Source: Tausonia pullulans (Eukaryota > Basidiomycota > Tremellomycetes > Cystofilobasidiales > Mrakiaceae). From it: a stretch of DNA of 64,000 bases. Positions 48,432 to 59,772 of this stretch are shown piece by piece. The translations under genes were made by a program, and so were the position numbers. The stretch is taken from the NCBI GenBank assembly GCA_951802195.1, contig OX637625.1, positions 868,001 to 932,000 on the forward strand, read 5' to 3'. Within the stretch, counting starts at the first letter, position 1. Each line of letters opens with the position of its first letter. Below the pieces are notes generated by a model, which was not told the origin of the DNA, did not search any database, and saw only the letters and a list, made by a program, of their open reading frames with translations.

Positions 48432-50198
48432 TCATCTTTCATAGCCAGAAGGGAAGACCTGCCTCGCATTGATGTTTAGACTTAAATAGGAGGTTGGAAA
48501 CAGAAGATCAGACTCTCTCTTTCTGGATGGGCGAGCGGACTCACCGAGTCGACGCCATGAACTCTGCGAACGGTGTCCATTCGTCATCCACTCCTCCTCC
48601 GTCTTCTAAAGAGACGGCCTGCAAGTGAGTTGGAAGAGTCCCATCTAAAACACGCGGTATTCCTAATGAGAACAAGTCAGTCAAATAGATACGGGTGGAG
48701 GAAAGAAGACAGCGAGGCACCATGATACGCCCGACGACAGGGACCACTGAGGACGAGAACGTCCCCGGATCGGAGGAGAATTGGGACTGGCTCAACGTCC
48801 CTAGTGGAGCCACCGATGAGGAACACGGCGGAGAGACCAAGGCTGAAGGGAGAAGTGTCTGGGTCAGCGGAGAACTAGAGAAGAGATGGGGGAGATACCC
48901 ACGAGACGGAGACGAGAGGTCGATGAGGGTCGAGTTCGCTTCGGTCGACATGGCCCATCAGCGTGTCAGACGGCTGGTAGAAGTTGATGATACCTAACAA
49001 TGAGTTCGTGAACGTCAGTCGAGTCTCGGAGACTGCAGGAAACGGCGCAATGGAGGTACCCGCATCGGGCTCTGAACGAAAGAGGAAAGCTCAAGTCAGC
49101 CCCAACCACCTCTCCTATGCTTCTTGGCTCATGAGAGACGCACCATAGTCGTCCCAAGTATTCCAGGCAATCTCCTCGTCCGCCTCGCTCCGAGGGTAGT
49201 CGGTAAACACGGCGCTCCAGTCGATCTCGCTCGTGACGCGTGTGGCGAGGGTCGCCACATCCTTCGGGAAGGCGATCGGCGTCTCAAAGTCATAGGACTT
49301 GCTCGTCCACTGACAAGGGTACATTAAGAGAAGATCAGCCTCGGCTGCTCGACCCTTAATACACCGGAAGGCCAACCCACATCGTAGTACAGCCCGATGT
49401 TGGTCCATCGCAAATCACGCAGGAGTGTCGCCGCCGCCGTCGGCTTCATCTTGTAGCTCGCCTGGGCAGTTTCGAAGGCCTCCTTCTCCGCCACCGCTGC
49501 TGAGCGCCGCTGAGCGAGGACCTCCTCGCCCGTCAGGTTCTGGACGAGCGTTTTCCTTGGTGGCGGCACGGCAGGCTTGGCTCTCGGCGTCGGCTCAAGT
49601 GAAGCTCGCGAAGGGACAAGTTCCTCGGGCGAGGAACGGGCGAGGTCCCAGAGGCTTGAGGGAAGGATAAAGTGGGTGTCGAGGTTGGTCTGGTTCGGGG
49701 CGCGGGTGTGGCGGGAGATCGAGGCAATGATCAGGGCCTTTTGCTCAGCCGGAGAGAGGTAAGATGGGAAAACGACGAGGCCTAGGAGACAAGCCTACGA
49801 GCATCAGCAATTCCAGTCTCTGCCAATGTGCGATAGCACCCACCAGGCAGTTCCTCGACGCTCCAGGCACGTCCCTTGCCCTTGCCGCGCCCGACCTCGA
49901 ACGCTTTAAGTCTCCGTTGAGCGGCCCCCCAACCAGCAGCAGCCACTTCGTCCTCCGCCCCTTCCAGGTTAAGCAGGTATGAGCGGAGATCCACCACGGT
50001 TTCGAGCGAGGGCCGGAAAATGGCCCGTCTCGCTTTCTTGCTCTTACTCGCAAGAGTGGCCGGGTCCGACCGGGCTTTGAAGGTGCGTTCGATGGCGCGG
50101 AAGGCGGTCGACGATGAGGCGGCGGGGCCAAGAGCCATGGGCTCTTTTGATCCTAGTGGTGGTGCTGACGGTGGGAAAGCGGTGGGAAGCTGGGTCAT
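48432..50198 (-). CDS. ALKBH1: AlkB-family dioxygenase, ALKBH1-like
   Basis: Predicted Fe(II)/2-oxoglutarate dioxygenase acting on nucleic acid methylation. Exons (minus): 50198-49844, 49781-49381, 49309-49144, 49071-48903, 48842-48721, 48662-48545, 48480-48432; 459 residues. Signatures in order: LPGLVVFPSYLS; LRWTNIGLYYDWTSKSYDF; INFYQPSDTLMGHVDRSE, with the metal-binding H-X-D; LGLSAVFLIGG; RSGDVLVLSG; and NINARQVFP, with the 2-oxoglutarate-binding arginine. ALKBH1 usually has a histidine shortly before PRVL; here RRAYHGIPRVL fits. Members act on tRNA and on DNA 6-methyladenine; the substrate here cannot be told. One donor, GTGCCT (after 48721), is weak. Divergent from the 50375 gene, 176 bp apart. 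Confidence 0.9.
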
Positions 50199-50374
50199 GA
50201 CGGTGGTCGTCGTCGAGGGTCAGCAAGAGGGTGAGACGCGCTCAAGAAGGTCAGCGCGTTGTCAAGCATGGGTTGAATCCTCTCTTGCTTGCCTCTCAGA
50301 AGGGGGAGCTCCCTCTAACTACCTCGACTCTACAAACACCCTTCCCAGCTCCTTTTCTCCTCTACCACCCTCCC

Positions 50375-51496
50375 ATGTCCTCCTCCTCCACAGCGACGCC
50401 GAGCGCGTCGACCACAAAGGGCTTTGCCCCACCGCCAACGGCCGCCGAGCTCGATGCTTTCACCGCCCAGGCGAACCTCTCGGCCTCGATCCTGCGAAAT
50501 ATGTTTGGCAAAATGATCCCGGGCTGGAAGCCCAAGACAGAGGAGGAGTATACTCAGGAGGAGAAGTAAGTCTTGCTTGACTCGCAGCGCGTCGTCGTCA
50601 TTGTTGCACGCGTCTGTCTGTCTCTGTTTGCGCTGGTTGATTCTTACCTCCGCCCTCCTAGACTCACCCAGTCCAAGCCAACCGCATCCCAAGCTCTCAT
50701 CCGCAAGCTCACATCCCGTAAGAAGCAGAGCGATGAGCCCAAAGGCGGTCGATCGGGATCCTCTCCATCCTTCTCCAACGGCCTGAAGCGGTCGCACCAC
50801 TCGTCCTCCAAGGCTGCCGCTGCCTCCTCGGACGACGACGACGACGACGAGTCGCGAGCAAGGGCCGTCTCATCCAAGCAGAAAAAGCAGAAGCTCTCTG
50901 TCGGTAGTAATGGTGCCGGAGGGGGGGCCTTCGAGGGCAAGAAGAAGAAGAAGCATGCGCTTCGACAGCAGCAGCTCGCTGAAACGGCCAACGCTGTTGC
51001 CTCGTTGCCTTCCCCGTCATCTTCCTCCTCGAAGCCTGCCCCTGCTGTTTCCATCTCCTCAACCAAGACGACATTGATGCTACCGCCGTCGCCATCGCGC
51101 CCACAACCGTCCGCCTCCGCCACGACTATCACCACGTCCCCTCCGCCTACCATGCCCTACAATCCCTTCGCCCTTCCTAGCCCGCTCTCTGAGGTTTCTA
51201 TGTCTCAATCTCAGCCTTTCAAACCCTCCTCCGAGCCGCTATCTGCTTCTGCACTCACCGAAATCGACCTGCCGTACCAGCCGTCGCCGAAAAAGGCCAT
51301 TCCTCCAAATTCTTCGTCAGCCTCTCTCCTCAACCTGGCCCCGCTCTATTCCCCCTCCAATCGAGTGGCCTTTGATTGTGGTGGTGGGAGTGAGACGAAG
51401 AAGAAGGAAGGTCGCAAGGCGCGCAAGATGCGGGCGCTCGCTCTGGCGAAGGCGGCTGCGGCTGGGGAGGGTGGCGGAGGGCATCATAGCGGTTGA
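50375..51496 (+). CDS. basic serine-rich protein of unknown function
   Basis: Not recognised. Exons 50375-50565 and 50662-51496; 341 residues. The N-terminal segment (AAELDAFTAQANLSASILRNMFGKMIPGWKPKTEEEYTQEEK) looks helical and may be the conserved part. An S/K-rich region with a poly-Asp run and several basic clusters (KKQKLSVG, GKKKKKHALRQQQ) follows, then a Pro/Ser-rich stretch and a basic C-terminus (KKKEGRKARKMRALALAKAAA). The basic clusters suggest nuclear or nucleolar location, which is inference. Its last roughly 40 codons and 3' flank belong to the right duplication arm and are copied at 47747-47877. Shares a divergent promoter with the ALKBH1-like gene. Confidence 0.75.
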
Positions 51497-51730
51497 TGAA
51501 ATGGCAGCTTGAGCTCAAACCTAGAGGCCTGCGTGTTCTAGGCTGGTTTTCGCTCTAATTGTTACGAAGGTTTCAACCGACCCAGCTCGGCACACGTCGT
51601 TGTACCCTCTTACTCCTTGGTTGCGCTCTTACCTCTGTCCTACCCCTCTACATATGACTACGCTCGGTCCTTGCACGAGCAGGCGAGCGAAATCCCTCGA
51701 TCTGGCAAGCGGATGGCGGCGCCAGAAAGA

Positions 51731-51876
51731 AAGCGCGTGACGCGCCTGCTGTAGGTGACGCGGCTACTGTGGGTGACGCAGCTGCTATGGGTGACGACGC
51801 AGCTGCTATGGATGACTGCGCGCGAAGTTGCGAGAACGGTACTCGCGGCCTCCCTTCTTCCTTGCCCTATATAAGG
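51731..51876 (+). promoter_or_regulatory. Hsp20 copy B promoter with TGACG repeats
   Basis: About five tandem near-copies of GTGACGCRGCTRCTRTGG between 51737 and 51820, each with a TGACG or TGACT half-site, then TATA box CCTATATAAGG at 51866-51876, about 100 bp before the AUG at 51977. No strong nGAAnnTTCn heat-shock element array was seen; the repeats may be the main stress input. That is inference. Confidence 0.6.
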
Positions 51877-51976
51877 CCGCCTCGTTCCTTGCTCTTCCAT
51901 CTCATATCCAGCTACCACGACTGCTCTAGACCTTAGCACAACCTAACACACCAACTCCCACAACACTCCCACAACC

Positions 51977-52887
51977 ATGTCGCTTCTCCCCCGCGAGCTT
52001 CGTCCCCTCCTCCGCACCTTTGACACACCCTTCTTCGGCTCGTCGCTCTCCCCCTGGGCCAGCTCCCGCTCTCCGGGCTCGCTCTTCGATCCGACCACGT
52101 CGCTCTACAACAATGCCGAGTCTTTCTCCTTCCCACCGGTCCGCATCGAGGAAGTCGGCAACAAGTACAACAGTAAGTAGGGCCGTCGTGGACGTTAGTG
52201 TGGAGTGAGCCTAGCTAGACTGGTTGATTGAACACGCGCCATCTCTCCCTCTTTCCCTCTTCCTCGCTCCTCTCCAGTCTCGGCCGACCTCGCTGGTTAC
52301 AAGAAAGAGGACATCAAGCTCTCGCTTCACGACTCGAACCGCAGGCTGGTTCTGTGAGTCGACCTCTCCATGTCACGCCGACTGCTGCCATCGAAAGTCT
52401 CAGCGCTGACCACCGACTTGTCTCCAGCGAGGGAAAGAGCGAGATTCACGAAGGCGGCCCTACCGCTACCGTCACTGAGGAGCAGCAGCAGCAGGGCGCG
52501 GAGGGAGCCACGGCTGTCCCGAGCTCTGACGGCAATGAGACCGCCGTGGCGAAGCAAGACAAGGCTGGACCTGGTGATTAACTAATTCCCATCTCACCCC
52601 CTCCCTTGCGATGGGCCGTCACTGACTACCCTTCTCCCCCCAGTCTCGAGGTATCTCATCAACGAACGCACCTCACTCTCCTCCTTCTCTCGCGCCTTCT
52701 TCTTCAACACCCCGCTTGAGCCCAAGACGCTCAAGGCCCGCATGGAGAACGGCGTCCTCCACGTCAACGTGGAGAAGGCGGTGAGCGGCCAACTCTTTCT
52801 CGATTCCATTCCATCAACCCAACACTGACTCATCCCATCCTTTCCCAGACCGACGCCGATCAGGGTCACGAGGTCGTCATCGAGTAA
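51977..52887 (+). CDS. small heat shock protein (Hsp20), copy B
   Basis: Same 197-residue protein and exon layout as copy A: 51977-52172, 52278-52353, 52428-52573, 52644-52780, 52849-52887. N-terminus MSLLPRELRPLLRTFD, split alpha-crystallin core around a Q-rich insertion (TEEQQQQG), C-terminus HEVVIE. It lies tail-to-tail with DBP10, the stops being about 145 bp apart. Flanking synteny marks it as the parental copy. Near-identity of introns and flanks with copy A points to a recent duplication or ongoing gene conversion between inverted copies. Confidence 0.93.
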
Positions 52888-53031
52888 GGCACCCTCTCCC
52901 TTCCCGTCCCCTCATTTGTTTGCTGCATAGTCACTCCTCCCTCTTAGTCTCTACTTGTTTTCTTCTTTAAGCCTGTACTTCTTCCATGCTTATGTCTGAG
53001 CGAAGAAGTCGTGAAAATCCGCAGCCCCCCT

Positions 53032-56000
53032 CTACTTGCGACCCTTGCCCTTTCCTCCTCCCTTGCTCGGCCGCGCATTCTTCTCCTTGCGCTGTGATGA
53101 GAGAGCAGAGGCAGCGAGTCAGCCCCATGCTCAGATCGGAGGAAGAAATAAAGCGACAACGAACCTTGGCGAGATCGGCTCTCTTCTTGCGAATCTGGTC
53201 GACACTCCGGATCTCGTTCTTGACCGCCGCCACCGAGTTGCCACCCTTTCCACCACGCGCGCTCGGTACACCCGCTCCAGGCGCACCCCGGCCTCCCCGG
53301 TTGCCCTTGCCTTTGCCACTGGCGGTGTCAGTCTCCTCGGCGGCCGCACGCTCTGCACCCTTGATCTTGCGGACGCGACGCTCATACGAAGTGAGGGTCT
53401 TGTCAAGCGCCTTGGGGGCGGTAATTTTGTTGTGTCTAAAGCGACGACCGTCTGTGTCCGCTCCACCCCGCGAAATGTTCTCCGGCTCGGCCTCGCCCGT
53501 CCTCGGGAGAGCGCGCTTGTTCTTGGTCTTCCACTCATCGAATCGACCAGACTTGTATGTCGCCGGCAGACGAGCGCCAGACTCGGTCCGGAGGAGCTTC
53601 TTGTTGTCCGCACCGATGCCCTCGCCCTTGACGAACTTCTTGTTCTTGCGGTCCCAAGTGATCTGCGAGGCTCGTTGGACGCGGTCGACAATGCCGTCGT
53701 CGCCAGCGAGGTCCATGGTCGCGCCACGAGCTTGCTCGACGAATGAGGCTCCGTCACGCATCGAGTATCTGTGATGGCGAGGTCAGCACCTGGGAAAAGA
53801 TAACGGTACGAGTAAAAGAACCCACCCCTTGGTGTCATGCTCAGCGCCGCTCTGATAGTGGGACATATAGAACTCCGGGTCCTTGTACGACGTCGGTGCC
53901 TCCGTCTTGGGCTTCTTGCGGGCGTTCTCAAAGGTGGCCTGACAAGGGAAGGACAGGATCAGGAGAGCGCGCAGCAGCAGTAGCGTCGGTGGGCAACTCA
54001 CCTCGAGATCATCCTCGTCAGCCATCTCGATATCGCCGCCACCCATCATCGCCGACATTTCCTCGGCGTCCTCGGCGTCCATTGCTGCGCCGCTGCCCTT
54101 CTCGCCAGCGTTCGTCGCACCAGGGACGACCGACGTTAGGGCGACAGTCGTCCTTCCAACAGCCTTCTCGAGCGTCTTGCGACGTTCCTTCATCAGCTGG
54201 AACGACGAGTTCTTTCCTCGAGATCCAATCTCAAAGATTGTCTCGGTCGGCCTGAACGAGTTGACGGACGCAAGAAGCGCCGCCCTGGCGGCCGCGAGCG
54301 CCTCCGGGTCCTTGACCTTGGAAGCCTGCCCCGACGCGATGGCTCCCGGAGCAGCCGCAAGGCTCGAGACGGCAGCGGCGCTGAAGAGCGGGTGGACGGC
54401 GGCCTCCTCTCCGATGGATCCCGCGAGGCCCCAAGAGGGATCCTTGGTCATCTCCTTCGCGCGGCGGTACGACTCCTGCGAGGCCTTGCCCTGAGATCGC
54501 TCGTACATGGCCTGACCCTTGCGGACGACCTCCTTGAGAACCGGAAGTGACGAGTTGGCCTCGGAGAGCGAAGTCGTGATATACTCAAAGTCAGCGTCGA
54601 TCGAGTCGCGCGGGATCGTGCCGAGGTACATGGACGCCGTGACGTCATACTCTGGCTGACGGCTCTCGCGCGAGTTGACAAGTGAGCGACCGAGGAAGAG
54701 CTGGAGGTCGAGGAAGAAAGGGAGCTCCGTGTTGGTGACGAATGAATAGGCTGAACCCTTACGACCTGCACGCGCCGTACGACCGACGCGGTGGACGAAG
54801 ACACGAGATCCGGTCGGGAAATCGTAGTTGACGACGTTTTCAAGAACGGGAAGGTCGATACCACGCGCAGCGACGTCCGTGACGACGAGGATGCTCGTCT
54901 TGCCGCGCCGGAAGCGGTCCATCTGCTGCTTCCGCGCCGTTTGGTCGAGAGATCCGTAGATGTGCGAGACAGCGTAACCGGCCGTCGTAAGAAGCGTCGA
55001 GAGATAGTCGACATGGTGCTTGGTGGCAGTGAAGATAATCGTCTGATGAGCCGCCATTTGCGGAAGTTTCTCGCGCTTGAATTTTTTGAATGGCTTCCTC
55101 TTGAAGTGCCGCTTGCCGCCGCGTCTCTTGTCATCTTCGTTATCTTCATCGTCGTCGTCCTCGCTTTCGGACCGCTCGGCGTCCGGGTCGCGGAGCGGGA
55201 CTTGGATAACCTCGCGGAGGAGTGAGATGAGAGCAGCCTCCTTCTCGCCAGGCTTGACAGAGAAGAAGGCCATTTGGAGGTCGTTGCTGATTTTGCTCTC
55301 GGCGTCCAAACGAATGAGCCGCGGGTTCTGGAGGCCTGCCTTGGCGAACTCGACGAGATTCTTCGGGAGCGTCGCCGAATAGAGGAGCGTCTGGCGGGTA
55401 ACCGGGAGGCGGAAAAGGATCTCCTGGAGCTGGAGCTCAAAGCCCATCTCGAAAAGGCTGGTGGGAAACGCGCCAGTCAGCTCGCCAGACGTGCCCGGCA
55501 AACTACCGCGATACTCACCGATCGGCCTCGTCAAAGACGATGTACTGCACCGAGCGAAGGTCAAGGTTCATCTCGACGACAAGGTGCAAAAGACGTCCAG
55601 GAGTAGCGATAATGCTGAGGGCGAAAGGGAGAGAGGGTTAGCGAATAGGCCGATGCCCCCAAGAAGGACTCCTCACTCACACGTCAGGGTTGCTGGCAAT
55701 CATCTCGAACTGCTCGTCAAGTCCCTCTCCTCCAACAACAAGACCCCAGCGGAGCTCATCGCCCTGCTTAGAGCCCGACTCGGCCTCGATGTCGTCACCG
55801 GCGTGGTCCGCGCCTCCACCCTTTTTAAACCCGCGGGCCATTTCCTTGCCGACTTTGAGGATCTGGACGGCGAGCTCACGTCCCGGGCAGAGCACGATCG
55901 CTCGCGCTCCGAACGCCGTTGAGTGTCGGCCCTGGAGCCGCTGAATCAAAGGCGCGACGTAGGCGAGTGTCTTTCCGGAACCCGTTCGCGACATGGCGAC

Positions 56001-56927
56001 GATGTCCCGGGGGGGCGAGGAGAGCGCAGCGGGGATAGCGAGTCGCTGGATCGGGGTCGGCGTCTTATACTTCTTCATGATGGACTTGAGGAGCGAGGGA
56101 AGGAGGCCTAGCAGAGATGAGAGCTGTTAGCTATATCTTCACCCTCACAGCACGCTCCCGCACTCACCCATAGACTGGAATGATCCTCCGCCAGTCGCCT
56201 CCTTGACGGCCTTCTGGGTGTCGCCTTTCTTGGCTGTCGCTGACTTGACGACCGCTTTGCCGTCCTTGATATTCCGCTTCTCCATCATCTCGACAATGTA
56301 GTCGGCATCGTCACCGTCGGCGTCATCGTCCGACTGGCCAGAGACATACGTCGAGCCCTTTTTCTTCCCCCCAGCACCAAAGAACGCACCATCCTGGCTC
56401 GGAAGAGGCGCTCGAGCCTTGCCCTTGCCCTTCATGGATGAAGGCATGGCGCCAGACAGAGCATCAGTGATGTCCATGCCGCCGTCGTCCGACGAGTCGT
56501 CGCCGTAGTCGTCTCCTCCTCCCCCTCCCCCTCCGTAGCCATCGCTGCTGTACCCGTCCTCAAGGCCAACCTCCTCGTATCCGGAACCAGACGACTCGCC
56601 GTCGTCGGCCCTGGTTTTCCGACCTTTCGCGGCATCCGCCGCACGCTTCGCTGCCCTCGGCCTCGTCGACCTCGGCCCCGTTGGCCACGCAGGCTTCTTG
56701 TACGCTTCTCCTTTCTTCTTTGCTCCTCCTTCCTCGCCATCAGCATCCTTTCCATACCGAGGATTGGCACCCCGCCCGCCCGTCCGACGCCTGTTGTCGT
56801 TGCCGCCCTCGTCGTCTTCTCGCTTCGAAGGCTTCTTCGCGGCGGCCTGTGCCGCGCGGACTGCCCGGGCGGGCTTGGTCGTAGGGAGCGACGTGCGTTT
56901 CCGTTTGGTTGAAGGGGCAGGGGCCAT
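53032..56927 (-). CDS. DBP10: ATP-dependent RNA helicase Dbp10 (DDX54)
   Basis: DEAD-box helicase for large ribosomal subunit assembly in the nucleolus. Exons (minus): 56927-56168, 56107-55681, 55614-55519, 55457-54002, 53938-53826, 53768-53165, 53091-53032; 1171 residues. A charged N-terminus of about 250 residues precedes the Q motif region (YKTPTPIQ), motif I SRTGSGKT (about 293-300), [17 protein letters not shown] near 424, SATLP, and helicase motifs [24 protein letters not shown] and [10 protein letters not shown]. An acidic insertion ([14 protein letters not shown]) lies between the RecA domains. The Dbp10 C-terminal domain follows ([13 protein letters not shown] ... [13 protein letters not shown]) with a Lys/Gly-rich end. 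An in-frame AUG at 57029 would add 34 residues; the AUG at 56927 fits the family better. Confidence 0.94.
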
Positions 56928-57234
56928 GATGGAGGGCGACAGTGTCGAAGGGGTGGTGGAGGTTGAGAAGGGGTCGCGAGGCGAAGGCTTTTGGAAGAGG
57001 GGGACTCTCTGACTTTCTTGAAGGTCCATGCGGTGAACCTGAGATTCAACACGACCGCCAATCCACTTTGCCCTAGGCTAGATGAATGGAGACAAGGCCA
57101 CTTTCTCAACGAGTGTTCCGAAGATTTGAGAAATACCATTTTGCGGCGCGCATGTGCTTAGGCGACGGCCCCATCAAGAAATATGAACGTAAATGTCATG
57201 ATAGAAGCACACAGAGCAAGGCGAAAGATCCTTC
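56928..57234. other. spacer between DBP10 and HUA1-like gene
   Basis: Both flanking genes are on the minus strand; this holds the DBP10 promoter and the 3' flank of the next gene. Confidence 0.55.
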
Positions 57235-59276
57235 TCAAAAAATGCCTGTAGATCAAGCTCCCGTCAGAGGCATGTTGTCGTGCAGTCAAACAGACACACG
57301 GCCAACTCACGGCCCATTCCGCGACAGGCGCCGCACATGTCGTCCTCGAAGAAGCCTGGGATGAGGCCACGACCGAAGCACCGCTGACAAAGGACGCCTC
57401 CAATCCTTGGCTGTGTGTGGAAAGGTAAGCGTTGATATCTCAGTCGCGAAGCCGGGTAGAATGACGATTAGGTAGAGGGAACGGTCACGTACATCGCCTG
57501 GCTGAAGGACAAGCGCGCCTGGCTGGATATTCAAGACAACGCCTGAATCAGCTTAATGCACACGCGATGTTGTCTAGGGCGCTCACTCACTGGTGGTCGT
57601 GGTACGACCTGCCTGTACTGCCCTCCAGCATGAGCGTAGTAGCCCGGGAACGCCGGGCCGTTCGTGAACGTCTGGAGTGGAGGCCGAGGCGCGCCTAAGG
57701 GACGCTGGTAACCTGGCGCCGGAGGACTCCACGAGTGTTGAATGGCGGAGGAGTAAGGGCGGCCGAACCTGGAACCAGAGTGAGAGGGAGCGTTAGGTTC
57801 AAGTGCATCAGACCAATATAAAAACATCAGAAGTCGCACTTTTTCCAACATGTCTTGCAGGGGTGTGTGGGGTCGTTAAACTTATACCTGATGGCGGGTA
57901 AAACGCATGAGCGGTGGCAAGGAGGAAAAAGGACACACACCACTCACCCAGAATTGCCGCATTTCCCACAAACAAAGCCTCCCGTATAGACTAGAACACG
58001 CCCCTGATTCAAGTAAGGCCGGCCGATGATCGGTACGTCCGAAGGCGATGGGTCGAGTGGAGGTTGAGGGGAATGCTGTTGATGCGGTGACATCGGAGGC
58101 TGCGGCGGCGAGGGGCGGGACGAGTTGGGCGTCGAGGGCTGCGTGTGGTAGGACGAGGAGATATCACTGTTGATCCTTGGCGGTGTAGGCGGCACCGAGT
58201 GAACAGCTCGGCGGTGGGTGGGGGTTGTTGAGGGATGAGGCGTGTAACCTGTGCGCTGCGAGGTGAGGAAGCCGCCTGCTCAGGACGACGCGAATTTAGC
58301 ATGTCAACAAGGGCCTTGGCGCCATCTCACTGCTGACCTGGATTGCCACCTCCGACGCTCCATCCCGTGTGCTGGGGCTCAACCGGCGCCGGCTGCGTCC
58401 AGGTCGGCCTTAATGGGCCTACCTCGACGGTTATGCCCTCAGCGGCTGTGTACGCTGGAGGAGGATCCGATGGGGGGTCAGGAAGTTCTTCCTCCCTCTC
58501 ATCCTGCTGATGGTTAGGCTGGGACGCAATGTTCGTAGGCCGACGATTTGGGAGGGCTGGAGGGGAGCCCGCTGGAGGCTGGAACGTGTTGCCCGACGAC
58601 GATGGAGTCGCGGCATCTGCCGACGAGGCGCCGAGGGAGGCTGCGATGGCGGCTTGGACGGCAGCATCGTCATCTGCAGCATGTATTGAATCAGATACAC
58701 TTCCACAAGACAAGTGGCGAGACAACGGGACGGACCTGCGAACTGTTCAGCTTGTATCGCCGCGTAGTCGATGGCCGGCTGGTTGGTGAACGTCAACGAA
58801 GACGTGCCTTCAAACGGGTCGTTACGACCTACTCCTCCGCCAGACCCAGATACAGACCCTTCCCCTGCTGAGCTCGAGGCCGGCCAGGAGGACGTCGCCG
58901 TCGCGTCGTCATGAATACCCCAAGGCGACGACGCACCGCCTCTGCTGACGACGGGCTCATCCGTCCCCTCCTCTTTGCGTGGCCACGGCGGCGGCGACGA
59001 GAGGTCCTCAAGCTCCTCGACCTCGCGAGCGGAAAGGCGGCTCGCACCGGTGTGGCTGGGTTCAAGGAACGGGTTTCTCGAGGAAGACTGAGGGGAGGTG
59101 ATGAGGTTGGAGTCGGTGACCGAGGGGTGGATGTCCGAGGAGACGTCAAGCCCCTCGAAGGCGGTGTGGAGGTTGGGTAGCGCCTGCTGATGTGGTGGTG
59201 CCTGGGAGGAGCCTGTGTGGGTAGGTGAGAGGAAGGGGTTGCGGGAGGCCCCTGATTCGGCGGCGGCGTGGCTCAT
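57235..59276 (-). CDS. HUA1: HUA1-like zinc-binding adaptor with UIM-like and PPxY motifs
   Basis: Yeast Hua1 is a cytoplasmic protein with a J-protein-like zinc segment linked to ubiquitin and actin-patch networks. Exons (minus): 59276-58736, 58673-58338, 58275-57948, 57768-57587, 57542-57493, 57410-57311, 57245-57235; 515 residues. Low-complexity N-terminus with two NPF motifs (RNPFLSPTHTG, RNPFLEPSHTG), which bind EH domains in endocytic proteins. A UIM-like helix (DDDAAVQAAIAASLG), PPAY near PPSDPPPAYT (a WW/Rsp5-type ligand), a C-X2-C (CGKCG), then GALVLQPGDPRIGGVLCQRC ... CGACRGMGR. The ends of exons 3 and 7 are less certain. The gene name rests on the C-terminal zinc segment. Confidence 0.75.
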
Positions 59277-59772
59277 GGTGATGGTGAGAGGTGTTGAGCA
59301 GAGAGGAGGTCGGCGAGTTGTCTTCCGCGGTGGCAAGCGAGGGAGAAGCGCAAGGTCTCTCGGCTTGGCTTGATTCCAAACAGTGCACACACAACTCAGC
59401 GACGTTACGTTGCAGCGAGGTCGAGAAGACGACGTCGTGTTGACCAGAAGTACACGACTGTCCACCAACTCGCTCATTGCTCGGATATGAAGTCAATGAT
59501 ACCCTCCTCGGGACTGCATTGCCCGAGCAGTCAATCCTCGTGGATCTTCTTCTCCGCTTTAACGCTCGAACCTCGCTCTCATCCTCTCCCTCCCCCGGAC
59601 ATGATTGCACCCACGCTGCTCGAGTATCCCTCAATTCGCGCTCGCTGGCAAGAGCCTCTCTTTAGATCGGCCTAATCCGAAGTGAATTCGAGGTCCTTTG
59701 CTCTCCTTCTGTTCTGCTCTTTGCACGCATTCTCTCTTAAACGACCACCTAAACGCTCGGCCCCTTCTCGCC
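59277..59772. other. divergent promoter region
   Basis: About 500 bp between the starts of the HUA1-like and GNAT genes. No supported coding frame. Confidence 0.55.

Larger units (their letters stand above)
51366..53164. repeat. inverted duplication, right arm
   Basis: Partner of 46077-47877, separated from it by a spacer of about 3.5 kb. Here the flanking genes are complete, so this arm is the source. It ends at the donor of the last DBP10 intron on one side and inside the coding region of the 50375 gene on the other. Confidence 0.92.
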
